From the NCBI GenBank assembly GCA_944320845.1, contig CALUJA010000006.1, positions 62,001 through 126,000 on the forward strand: DNA of 64,000 nt. Reading direction: 5' to 3'. Shown in pieces: positions 16,864 to 24,617 of the stretch. Each line of letters starts with the position of its first letter. Within the stretch, counting starts at the first letter, position 1. Under the pieces are notes generated by a model. It did no database searches and was not told the origin of the DNA. It was given only the letters and a program-made list of their open reading frames with translations. Position numbers and translations under genes: made by a program. Source of the DNA: an uncultured Phocaeicola sp. (GTDB lineage Bacteria > Bacteroidota > Bacteroidia > Bacteroidales > Bacteroidaceae).

Positions 16864-18240
16864 TTATTTTTTTCTACTCCTGTTCAGCCAGAGCTGGTTC
16901 ATTTCTTCCAAAGTGCGTCCTTTGGTTTCAGGCACGCACCTCCATACGAAGAGAGCCGCAACCAAGCATATCACCCCATAGAGAGAGTATGCAAAGAACG
17001 GACTGAATTCATACATTACCGGGAAGGTGGAAGAAACCAGGTAGTTGAACACCCACTGGAAGGCTACGGCTATGGCTACCGCCTTGCCGCGAATGGTATT
17101 CGGGAAGATTTCCGCTATCAATACCCAGCAGATGGGGCCCCAAGACATCATGAATGAAGCGGCATAAACGATGATGCACAGCACGGCCACCATTCCTCCT
17201 ACCTGGAACTCGTCGCATGCCGCCGTACCCAAAGCACCGACTGCCATACCCAAAGAGCCGATTATCAGCAGCGGTTTGCGCCCCATCTTCTCTACCGTAA
17301 AGATGGCCACCAGGGTAAAGACGATGTTTACCACGCCCATAATGACCGTCTGCATCATGCCGTCGCCCCCTCCGCCTATGCTCTCGAATATGCGCGGCGC
17401 GTAATAAAGCACGGCATTGATGCCTATCGCCTGCTGAAATACGGAAAGCAAGATGCCGATGGCAATCACCGCCTTGCCGTAAGTAAAGAGCTTTTCGGTC
17501 TTTTCGGTCGTCACGGCCTTGATTTCGGCCAGTATCCGCCTGCCTTTTTCCACTCCGTTAATCCGCTCCAGCACATGCAGAGCCTTCGGATCATTGTTTT
17601 CCATCACCAGATAGCGCGGAGTCTCCGGCACAAAAAGCAGCAGTATGCCGAACAGTGTCGCCGGAACAACCCCCGACAAGAACATGTAACGCCATCCGTT
17701 TTCCACAAGCTCTTCTTCCGTCATGCCGTCCTTTATCAGATAGTTCACAAAATAAACGACCAGCATTCCGAAGATGATGGCAAACTGATTGCATGAGACT
17801 AATTTTCCGCGGACTTCGGAAGGTGCTATCTCCGCTATGTACATCGGACAGATGGCCGAAGCCAATCCCACACCGATACCGCCGATAATCCGATAAAAAT
17901 TAAATGCCAGAATCAAAGAAAAGGAAGTCTCGCCTTTATCAAAGAACAAGAATTCCGGATAATAAGATCCCAAAGCCGACAAGAAAAACATGACAGCCGC
18001 CAACCGCAGCGAGCCTCGCCGTCCCAACCTTGTAGCACAGACTCCAGAAATAGCCCCGCCGATTACACACCCTATCAAAGCACTGGAAACCGTTACTCCA
18101 TGCCAGAAAGAATTCAATCCCAAATGTTTCTGCAAAGCCTGCTCGGCTCCCGAAATCACGGCTGTGTCGTACCCGAAAAGCAGACCGCCCAAGATGGCCA
18201 CAAAGACCAAACTTACCAAATACAAATTAGTGTTTTTCAC
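16864..18240 (-). CDS. Sugar/H+ symporter, MFS sugar porter family (XylE-like)
   Basis: About 458 residues with 12 membrane segments. Sugar porter signatures are clear: GGLLFGYDTAVISGA in helix 1, GRRGSLRLAAVMFF after helix 2, PMYIAEIAPSEVRGKLVS (about residues 125-142), PETPRYLVM and a C-terminal CVPETKGRTLEEM. It imports a pentose or hexose with protons across the inner membrane; xylose is plausible but not proven. An ATG at 18288 is in frame, but I prefer GTG at 18240 (giving V/MKNTNLYLVSLVF), because the extra 16 codons lie over a perfect 9-bp inverted repeat and look like leader sequence. It is divergent from the AraC-type gene at 18414, probably its regulator. Confidence 0.85.
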   Translation of the reverse strand: MKNTNLYLVSLVFVAILGGLLFGYDTAVISGAEQALQKHLGLNSFWHGVTVSSALIGCVIGGAISGVCATRLGRRGSLRLAAVMFFLSALGSYYPEFLFFDKGETSFSLILAFNFYRIIGGIGVGLASAICPMYIAEIAPSEVRGKLVSCNQFAIIFGMLVVYFVNYLIKDGMTEEELVENGWRYMFLSGVVPATLFGILLLFVPETPRYLVMENNDPKALHVLERINGVEKGRRILAEIKAVTTEKTEKLFTYGKAVIAIGILLSVFQQAIGINAVLYYAPRIFESIGGGGDGMMQTVIMGVVNIVFTLVAIFTVEKMGRKPLLIIGSLGMAVGALGTAACDEFQVGGMVAVLCIIVYAASFMMSWGPICWVLIAEIFPNTIRGKAVAIAVAFQWVFNYLVSSTFPVMYEFSPFFAYSLYGVICLVAALFVWRCVPETKGRTLEEMNQLWLNRSRKK

Positions 18241-18256
18241 AATGTTATGTTTATAG

Positions 18257-18277
18257 TTTTCGTACTGGGTACGAAAA
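18257..18277. promoter_or_regulatory. Perfect 9-bp inverted repeat upstream of the symporter
   Basis: TTTTCGTAC (18257-18265), spacer TGG, GTACGAAAA (18269-18277). It is 16 bases upstream of the GTG start. It may act as an operator or as an RNA hairpin over the ribosome entry region. I saw no second copy in the divergent region. Confidence 0.5.
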
Positions 18278-18359
18278 TAAGAAATCAAGGGATTGGTTGT
18301 TTCTTTTCTTAGTTTTTTTTCACAAAATCAACCAGACAAACCAAAAAAGCCACCAATAT

Positions 18360-18390
18360 TTTGGAATATAAAGCAAAGACATTATATTTG
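18360..18390 (+). promoter_or_regulatory. Promoter of the AraC-family gene
   Basis: TTTG (18360-18363), a 19-base spacer and TATATTTG (18383-18390), an exact consensus match, 23 bases before the ATG. Confidence 0.75.
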
Positions 18391-18413
18391 TCCGAATAAA
18401 AGCCGGACCAGAC

Positions 18414-19262
18414 ATGAAAGAGCTCGAAAAACTTACCTTAATACCTGAAGGACTGAAAATGACCGCAGGCATTGACATATGCGGCAATTTCAGGCAACTG
18501 TTCCGGCATCCCACCCCTTCTCCCGGCTGCATATTCCTGTTATGCACGCAGGGAAACTGTACCCTCACCATCCATCTTACCCGATACAGCATGACAGCCA
18601 ACTCCATAGCAGTCATCTATCCGGAAATCTATTTCCAGATAAACGAGCAAAGTGAGGACTGTCGTTTCTTTTTTGTAGGATTCTCAAAAGACCTGGTAAG
18701 GAGCGCGCACCTGTTTTCGCAAACCATCAAATACACTCCTTATATCATAGAAAGTCCGGTGCTTCAACTCAGCGGCAAGGTATCCGAAGTGTTGCGCGAT
18801 TCCATCAAGGTAATAATAAAGTCACTACGGATTGACAACTTCATGGATGAAATGCAGATAAACCTGGCCTACAGCCAGCTCATCCTTCACATAGGAGCTC
18901 TTTACGAAGGAAACGCGCCGGAAAAGAAATCTCCGCGGTACAGCCGCAACCAGGAGATTGTCAAAGAGCTGGTGCGTCTGGTCATCCTATATTACAAGAC
19001 AGAGCGAAACGTATCTTTCTATGCGGAAAAGATGCATCTCTCCCCGCAGCATCTGAGCACTACCATCAAGAAGATTACCGGAAAGACACTGACCGACATT
19101 ATTTCATCGTTCATCATCCACGATGCGCAAGCCAAACTGCGCTCCACGGAAATGACCATTCAGGAGATTGCCTACTCACTCAACTTTACCGACATCTCCT
19201 TCTTCGGGAAATATTTCAAGCGATATACCGGCATGTCACCCAAGAGATACCGCAACTCCTGA
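18414..19262 (+). CDS. AraC-family transcriptional regulator
   Basis: A 282-residue regulator. Residues 1-~170 form an AraC-type sensing domain with a cupin-like segment (LFRHPTPSPGCIFLLC, then a dimer helix near QINLAYSQLILHIGALY). The C-terminal ~100 residues carry two helix-turn-helix units: FYAEKMHLSPQHLSTTIKKI (about 198-217) and IQEIAYSLNFTDISFFGKYF (about 245-264), ending in the usual TGMSPKRYR. It is divergent from the sugar symporter, so control of that gene by a sugar or other ligand is a reasonable inference. The start is supported by an exact promoter 23 bases upstream. It converges with the DUF308 gene, 3 bases away. Confidence 0.88.
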   Translation: MKELEKLTLIPEGLKMTAGIDICGNFRQLFRHPTPSPGCIFLLCTQGNCTLTIHLTRYSMTANSIAVIYPEIYFQINEQSEDCRFFFVGFSKDLVRSAHLFSQTIKYTPYIIESPVLQLSGKVSEVLRDSIKVIIKSLRIDNFMDEMQINLAYSQLILHIGALYEGNAPEKKSPRYSRNQEIVKELVRLVILYYKTERNVSFYAEKMHLSPQHLSTTIKKITGKTLTDIISSFIIHDAQAKLRSTEMTIQEIAYSLNFTDISFFGKYFKRYTGMSPKRYRNS

Positions 19263-19265
19263 GTG

Positions 19266-19835
19266 TCAGCCTTCCTTTTCTTCTTCAGTAACGACTATTT
19301 CCGTCTGCCCGCCCCGGCGCCGGAAACGTATCAGGCGAAACAGGTCGGTCAGTGAATAGACAACAGCCGACGCACCTAAAAATATGAACGGCACTTCGGC
19401 CGCCTCGAAAGGATTGAACAACACCACCACACCTGCCGCCAGAATAAGCAGAGGAAGCACATACATCCCCGCCGGAACATGCACATAAGAACGGACTGAC
19501 AAAAAGCCGACCAGCTGATTGACTCCTCCCAACACCAGCAACGCGCCCAGCACATACATCAGAATGCCGATAAAGAATCCGGGCATGATGACCAGCCATG
19601 CCCCAAACAGCGCACTGCCCAAAGCTACAACCGGAAACACACCGCGTATCCCCGCCTCTTTCCGTGCCTTGGCACGGGCAAAATAAGAAAATATCCCCAA
19701 CAGCCCCGGCAGCAAGAACAATACTCCCACCGTCACGACCAAATAGTTGACAGCCATATCCGGCCAAACCATCAGCAATATTCCCACTATCAGTGCACAG
19801 ATGCTGCCGATTACCGCATAATTAAAAGGTTTCAT
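19266..19835 (-). CDS. DUF308/HdeD-like membrane protein
   Basis: A 189-residue inner-membrane protein with six predicted membrane segments, arranged as three helical pairs as in the DUF308/HdeD family (YAVIGSICALIVGILLMVWP, LVVTVGVLFLLPGLLGIFSY and similar blocks). HdeD is linked to acid resistance in enterobacteria, but most DUF308 proteins have no assigned role, so no function should be inferred here. The cytoplasmic tail is basic then acidic (RFRRRGGQTEIVVTEEEKEG). It is divergent from the porin-led operon; no convincing promoter was identified on its side of the 219-base gap. Confidence 0.65.
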   Translation of the reverse strand: MKPFNYAVIGSICALIVGILLMVWPDMAVNYLVVTVGVLFLLPGLLGIFSYFARAKARKEAGIRGVFPVVALGSALFGAWLVIMPGFFIGILMYVLGALLVLGGVNQLVGFLSVRSYVHVPAGMYVLPLLILAAGVVVLFNPFEAAEVPFIFLGASAVVYSLTDLFRLIRFRRRGGQTEIVVTEEEKEG

Positions 19836-19941
19836 AGCTTTTATGTTTTAATTGTACGAATATAGTAACTTCTATGAACATAAACAACATTCCCGCCTGT
19901 TTGTTTTTCCGTCCGGTTTCCGATTTCTTGCTTAAAACGCC

Positions 19942-19990
19942 AATACCTACATATAGGTATTTCACCTTTTTATTTACCTATTTATAGGTA
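19942..19990. promoter_or_regulatory. Two near-identical palindromic operators upstream of the porin operon
   Basis: Site 1 is AATACCTA-CATA-TAGGTATT (19942-19961); site 2 is TACCTA-TTTA-TAGGTA (19975-19990). Their centres are 31 bp apart, about three helical turns, and site 2 touches the -33 region of the predicted promoter. This fits cooperative repression by a dimeric regulator. Given the genes downstream, a metal- or heme-responsive repressor is my inference; I cannot name the family. A lone half-site (TAGGTATT) recurs between the porin and imelysin genes at about 21386. Confidence 0.65.
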
Positions 19991-20021
19991 TTGTTGATAT
20001 TTTTTAAGCCATTTACCTTTG
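19991..20021 (+). promoter_or_regulatory. Promoter of the porin-imelysin-cytochrome operon
   Basis: TTG (19991-19993), a 20-base spacer and TACCTTTG (20014-20021). The -33 part is adjacent to the second palindrome. Confidence 0.65.
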
Positions 20022-20054
20022 TCATCAAAAAAACAACCAAAAATAACAAAAAAA

Positions 20055-21374
20055 ATGAAAGAAAAAGTTTTATTGTTCTCTTTGCTTTTTGCAGCATACA
20101 CATCACACAGTTTCGCTGCAGACGGATTCGGAACAAAAACCGACAATTCTGAAGACAAGACGGAAATAAAAGAAAAGAAAAAATCACGCTTCACCGTGGG
20201 AGGATATGGAGAAGCGGTCTATTCACGCAACTTTTACAGCGACAAGTATACACGATACATCAATCCGGAAAACTACAAGAATGAATCCCACGGGCGTTTC
20301 GACCTGCCGCATGTCGTTATTTTCATCGGATACGACTTCGGTAAAGGATGGTCAATGGGAAGTGAAATCGAATTTGAACACGGAGGAACGGAGTCGGCTT
20401 TTGAAATCGAACAGGAAGAAGCCGGAGAATATGAAAGTGAAGTAGAGCGCGGAGGTGAAGTGGCTCTGGAACAATTCTGGATTCAGAAGTCTTTCTGTCC
20501 GCAATTCAACATCAAGGCCGGACATATCATCGTTCCGGTAGGCGGCACAAACCAGCATCACATGCCGACCGAATTCTTCGGTGTTTACCGTCCCGAAGGT
20601 GAAAATACCATCATGCCCTGCACATGGCACGAAACCGGTCTCAGCATTTGGGGACAAGCCGGCGACTGGCGTTATGAAGCGCTGATTATTCCGGGACTTG
20701 ATTCTGACCGCTTCGACCGACTGAACTGGGTAAAGAACGGTGCAGGAAGTCCTTATGAATTCAAAATCGGCAATGCCGTAGCAGGAGCTTTCCGACTCGA
20801 CAACTATTCCATCAAAGGCTTGCGCCTGTCTGTCAGCGGATATGTAGGAAACTCTTTCAGCAACACCCTGAGCGGAAACAAAGACAGCCAGCGATATAAG
20901 GATGTAAAGGGAACCGTAGCAATCGGAGCATTCGACTTCCACTACAATGACCACAACTGGATTGTCCGTGGAAATTTCGATTACGGACACCTCAGCGATG
21001 CCGACATCATTTCGACCGTCAATAAAAACATGAGCCAAAACTCTCCTTCACCCCAACAGGATGTGGCTTCTTCGGCCATTGCCGCAGGGGTAGAGGCCGG
21101 ATATAACCTTTTCTCGCAGTTCAGCAAGCTTGACAACAAGGGACAGAAGCTCTATGTGTTCGGCCGGTATGATTACTACGACTCCATGTACGACTCAAAA
21201 GTTCCGCTTTACCAGTACTGCGGGCGTCAGCGTGTGGCCGCCGGCATCAACTATTACCCCATTGATGAAATTGTCGTCAAGGGCGAATACTCCATCGGGC
21301 TGTTGAAATCATTCTACAACAACGAGCCGGCCATTTCAATCGGCATCGCTTATGCAGGATTTTTTACGAAATAA
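20055..21374 (+). CDS. Outer-membrane beta-barrel porin-like protein
   Basis: A 439-residue exported protein. MKEKVLLFSLLFAAYTSHSFAA is a clear signal peptide; a short charged segment rich in Lys/Glu follows, then alternating amphipathic strands rich in Tyr/Gly/Asp to the C-terminus, which ends with an aromatic-rich strand (IGIAYAGFFTK). FTVGGYGEAVYSRNF at the mature N-terminus and the loop NIKAGHIIVPVGGTN resemble phosphate-selective porin (OprO/P)-like proteins. It probably forms a channel in the outer membrane. The ATG at 20055 is chosen for the signal peptide. It is first in an operon with imelysin and di-heme lipoproteins, so passage of a metal or metal complex is plausible, but the solute is not determined. 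Confidence 0.7.
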   Translation: MKEKVLLFSLLFAAYTSHSFAADGFGTKTDNSEDKTEIKEKKKSRFTVGGYGEAVYSRNFYSDKYTRYINPENYKNESHGRFDLPHVVIFIGYDFGKGWSMGSEIEFEHGGTESAFEIEQEEAGEYESEVERGGEVALEQFWIQKSFCPQFNIKAGHIIVPVGGTNQHHMPTEFFGVYRPEGENTIMPCTWHETGLSIWGQAGDWRYEALIIPGLDSDRFDRLNWVKNGAGSPYEFKIGNAVAGAFRLDNYSIKGLRLSVSGYVGNSFSNTLSGNKDSQRYKDVKGTVAIGAFDFHYNDHNWIVRGNFDYGHLSDADIISTVNKNMSQNSPSPQQDVASSAIAAGVEAGYNLFSQFSKLDNKGQKLYVFGRYDYYDSMYDSKVPLYQYCGRQRVAAGINYYPIDEIVVKGEYSIGLLKSFYNNEPAISIGIAYAGFFTK

Positions 21375-21412
21375 ACATAAAATAGGTATTAACAATTTTA
21401 CGAAAAAGCATT

Positions 21413-22630
21413 ATGAACAAACTTTTCAGACTTCCACTCTACATGGCTGTCAGTGCCATGATGGCCGCAGGCTTTACCGCATGCGACGATGACAACAACG
21501 GAAACCCCGGCGACGGCGAACTGTCTGCCAAAGACCAGGCTTTAAAAGAAGCAATCACACCGTATGTCGACAACACGGTAATCCCGACTTACAAGACAAT
21601 GGCCGATGAGGCAATCTTGCTGAGCACACTTTGCGATGAAGTAAGAGACCTGTTCATTGCCGGAAACATCACTGATGCCAACAGCAGGATGGAGGAAGCA
21701 TGCGAACATTGGACCAAGTCACGCGAGGCATGGGAGCTGAGCGAGGCCTTCCTGTTCGGTGCAGCCGGCGACTACAATATCGACCCGCACATTGACTCAT
21801 GGCCCCTCGACAAGCCTGCCCTCATAGCCTTGCTGAGCAATCCTTCGATGATGGAGGCTATCGGTGAAGGCGGCGGCGACTATGTAAGCAACAACTTGGG
21901 ATACGGACTGTTAGGTTATCATGCCATTGAATATATGCTGTTCGAACTGTCGGCCGACGGAAACTCAAGCAGCGTAAGAGACCTTCGCCACAACTTCGAG
22001 GACGGAACAGCCGTTACCGACAACCACCTGATATACATGGCTGCCGTAGCTGAAGACCTTCGTAACCAGTGCGTCCGTCTGGAAGCTTCATGGGCCGGTC
22101 TTGACAACGTTACCGAAGAAAAGCAGAACATTCTGGCCGATACCGAACTTGAGCCGACTTTCGATTACGGCACAAGCATGAAGAACGCCGGAGCCGGAGG
22201 AAGCAAATATGCAAGCTACACGGAAGCTGCCCAAGAGCTGATTCAAGGATGTATCGACATTGTTGATGAAGTAAGCACGCAGAAAATCGGGCGTCCGAAC
22301 AGCGGCATGAGCGAAGACGACAAAAACTACATCGAATCTCCGTATGCCCTTAACTCTGTAGTCGACTTTGCCGACAACATCCGCAGCGTGCGCAATGCCT
22401 ATGAAGGGCAGAACGACGACAAGTCTGTCAGCGACTACATAGCCAGTGTCGCTCCGGAGGTTGATACGGAAATCCGGAATCTGATTGATGAATCCATCGA
22501 AAAGATTAACGCCATCCCCGAACCGTTTGCCAAAAACGCCACCGGTGCCGAGGCAGACGCGGCCATTGTCAGTCTGAACAACCTGTCGACGGCACTCGAC
22601 AAGGCCAACGACGCTTTGCTGAACAACTAA
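21413..22630 (+). CDS. Imelysin-family lipoprotein (IrpA/EfeO-like)
   Basis: A 405-residue lipoprotein. The N-terminal MNKLFRLPLYMAVSAMMAAG plus FTAC is a lipobox; the cysteine is followed by DDDNN, an acidic run that in Bacteroidota can direct lipoproteins to the cell surface. The body is helical, with an imelysin-like pattern: a WTKSREAWELSEAFLFG block (about residues 100-116), then the DPHIDSWPLD segment, and LGYGLLGYHAIEYMLF (about 162-177), which matches the conserved G-x-H-x-x-E motif region. Imelysin proteins are linked to iron uptake; metal binding by the His/Glu motif is likely but unproven here. It follows the porin by 38 bases and precedes a di-heme lipoprotein. Confidence 0.85.
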   Translation: MNKLFRLPLYMAVSAMMAAGFTACDDDNNGNPGDGELSAKDQALKEAITPYVDNTVIPTYKTMADEAILLSTLCDEVRDLFIAGNITDANSRMEEACEHWTKSREAWELSEAFLFGAAGDYNIDPHIDSWPLDKPALIALLSNPSMMEAIGEGGGDYVSNNLGYGLLGYHAIEYMLFELSADGNSSSVRDLRHNFEDGTAVTDNHLIYMAAVAEDLRNQCVRLEASWAGLDNVTEEKQNILADTELEPTFDYGTSMKNAGAGGSKYASYTEAAQELIQGCIDIVDEVSTQKIGRPNSGMSEDDKNYIESPYALNSVVDFADNIRSVRNAYEGQNDDKSVSDYIASVAPEVDTEIRNLIDESIEKINAIPEPFAKNATGAEADAAIVSLNNLSTALDKANDALLNN

Positions 22631-22659
22631 CAAAACTTTTTCACCGAAACTCTGACAGT

Positions 22660-22706
22660 CATCCTGTGCCGGAAATGCTTGAAACGACAACTTTCCGGCA
22701 GGGATG
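22660..22706 (+). other. Intergenic hairpin between imelysin and di-heme genes
   Basis: TGCCGGAAA (22667-22675) pairs with TTTCCGGCA (22692-22700), extended by CATCC/GGATG. There is no T-run, so a stability or processing element is more likely than a terminator. Confidence 0.5.
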
Positions 22707-22749
22707 GCTTTAGTGACATGAATATGCAAACATGCTAAAATTATCAGTT

Positions 22750-24501
22750 ATGAAGAAAGCCTATTATTTCTTGATGAGTTCACTGCTCGCCGCCGGCATG
22801 CTGAGTGCGTGCAGCGACGAGGAAAACAAGGGAGAAAATCCGGAAGGTGAGAATCCGGACAACGAATACCCCGAATGGTACTATGCAGGAGGCCAGCTGG
22901 GAACAGCCTACCTCAGCACTTCAAACGCTTATGAACAGCCAACCGAACCGGTAGAGGCCAACGCCGAAATGAGCCAGCGCTTCAAGAACGGCGAACAGCT
23001 GTTCGAAAAAATGTACATGAGCAACCATACCGGTGTCCGCAAAGGGCTGGGTCCGGCCTACGTGCGCAGTTCATGCATCCACTGTCATCCGGGATACGGC
23101 CACGGCAAGCGCAATGCGGCAGGAAGCTTTGAAACCAGCTCCATCGGCAACGGCTGTCTGCTGGTTGTCTACAACCCGGAAACCGACGGATACGTAAGCT
23201 GGCTCACCGGAATGCCGCAAGGGCATGCCGTAGAGCCTTTCAAAGCTCCGCTGGATGAGAGCAAAGTCATCATCACATGGAAGAAATATACCGACGACTG
23301 GGGCAACCAGTTCCCCGACGGCGAGACCTACGACCTGGAATATCCCGAAGTGACCATGAGCCCCGATGCAGTATACGCATACAACAAAGGTGTAATCAGC
23401 GACCTGGGCAATTACAAGGTTTTGCTTGAGTCTACCATCGGCATCTATGGCACCGGACTGATTGATGCCATCTCTGACGAAGACCTGAAAGCCCAGTACG
23501 CTCAGGAAGAAAGCGACGGCTATCTGCCTAACGGCATCAATCCGGCCTTCTTCAAGAACGGAGAATGGGTAAAACAATACAGCAACACGAAAGAGACCGA
23601 TGTCGCCGCCGGTTTTGCCGACAAAGGCGAACAGCATCCTTTCCGCTTTACCTATGCCCTGAGCCGCGGACCGCTTCAGGATGCGGCAGGAGCCAATGCC
23701 ATGTGGAACATCCCGAACGTTACCCGCAGCAACCGCCGTTATCATTACCTTGATACGTATTTTTCAAACGACCAGGCAGCAGACACTGACCGTACCAAAT
23801 TCGGCGGAAGCTCATGGGTAAAAGCTTCGGCATACGACCCCGACGTGCAGGCCGGCTACCAAAGCTACATCGAGACGGCAGACCCGGAAAAGAATCACCC
23901 GACCTGGCACGCCGACGACTACAGCGACCAGGAAAAAGTGGCCACCGCCATCGCCGCTTACCTGACCTCTAAAGAATTAGACATAGAGATGGACGACGAA
24001 GACTATCTGGACTTCATGGTATGGCACAGAGGACTGGCCGTTCCCGCCGTGCGCAACATCGACGATGAAGCCGTGCAGCGCGGCAAAGAGCTGTTCGAGG
24101 AAATCGGATGCGCCTATTGCCACCGTCCGTCGTGGAAGACAGGGACCGACGACTACTTCGACCCCAACGGCTTCTTTGCAAGAGGCGACGACCGTCTGCC
24201 CAAATACCCGAACCAGACTATCTGGCCGTATTCCGACTTTGTACAGCACAAGCTGCACATGGAGAATGACATCCGCACCGGATGGTGCCGCACCACTCCG
24301 CTTTGGGGACGGGGCCTGCACCAGATGTGCACGGGTTCGGCCACAGCCGACCGCCTGCACGACAACCGCGCGCGCAATGTCATCGAGGCCATCATGTGGC
24401 ACGGAAATGCCCAAAGCGATGCCCGAAAGAGCGTTGAAAAGTTCCGCGAACTTTCTAAAGACGACCGCGATGCCATCGTGAAGTTCATCGATGCCATCTA
24501 A
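22750..24501 (+). CDS. Di-heme oxidoreductase-family c-type cytochrome lipoprotein
   Basis: A 583-residue lipoprotein of the di-heme oxidoreductase (thiol oxidoreductase-like, DUF1111-type) family. A signal ending LSAC is followed by SDEENKGENPEGE, an acidic stretch suggesting surface exposure. Two CxxCH heme-binding motifs are seen: C109-x-x-C-H113 (in SSCIHCHPGYG) and C454-x-x-C-H458 (in IGCAYCHRPSW). A third conserved block near the C-terminus, TPLWGRGLHQMCTG, is typical of the family. It probably performs electron transfer or redox chemistry linked to metal acquisition; the substrate is unknown. The ATG at 22750 is chosen over one at 22732 because it gives a proper signal peptide. The cytochrome c synthase it needs is encoded directly downstream. 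Confidence 0.88.
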   Translation: MKKAYYFLMSSLLAAGMLSACSDEENKGENPEGENPDNEYPEWYYAGGQLGTAYLSTSNAYEQPTEPVEANAEMSQRFKNGEQLFEKMYMSNHTGVRKGLGPAYVRSSCIHCHPGYGHGKRNAAGSFETSSIGNGCLLVVYNPETDGYVSWLTGMPQGHAVEPFKAPLDESKVIITWKKYTDDWGNQFPDGETYDLEYPEVTMSPDAVYAYNKGVISDLGNYKVLLESTIGIYGTGLIDAISDEDLKAQYAQEESDGYLPNGINPAFFKNGEWVKQYSNTKETDVAAGFADKGEQHPFRFTYALSRGPLQDAAGANAMWNIPNVTRSNRRYHYLDTYFSNDQAADTDRTKFGGSSWVKASAYDPDVQAGYQSYIETADPEKNHPTWHADDYSDQEKVATAIAAYLTSKELDIEMDDEDYLDFMVWHRGLAVPAVRNIDDEAVQRGKELFEEIGCAYCHRPSWKTGTDDYFDPNGFFARGDDRLPKYPNQTIWPYSDFVQHKLHMENDIRTGWCRTTPLWGRGLHQMCTGSATADRLHDNRARNVIEAIMWHGNAQSDARKSVEKFRELSKDDRDAIVKFIDAI

Positions 24502-24535
24502 ACGCATCTTCCGCAAACCTATAGTGATTTCTTAA

Positions 24536-24592
24536 AGGGCGAAGGCTGCATTCATCGGCATTTTCTATCTGCGGGTGACAGCCTTCCGCCCT
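24536..24592 (+). other. GC-rich hairpin between di-heme and cytochrome-synthase genes
   Basis: AGGGCGAAGGCTG (24536-24548) pairs with CAGCCTTCCGCCCT (24579-24592), 13 bp with one bulged base and a 30-base loop. No T-run follows, so it may limit but not stop read-through into the downstream gene. Confidence 0.55.
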
Positions 24593-24617
24593 GTTATCTG
24601 TTCATAAACCATCAGCA

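Noticed and set aside
19978-20194. Two minus-strand frames of about 70 codons over the porin promoter
   Set aside because: They arise from the AT-rich promoter region and the porin signal-peptide region; poly-Phe/Leu content reflects the A-rich opposite strand.
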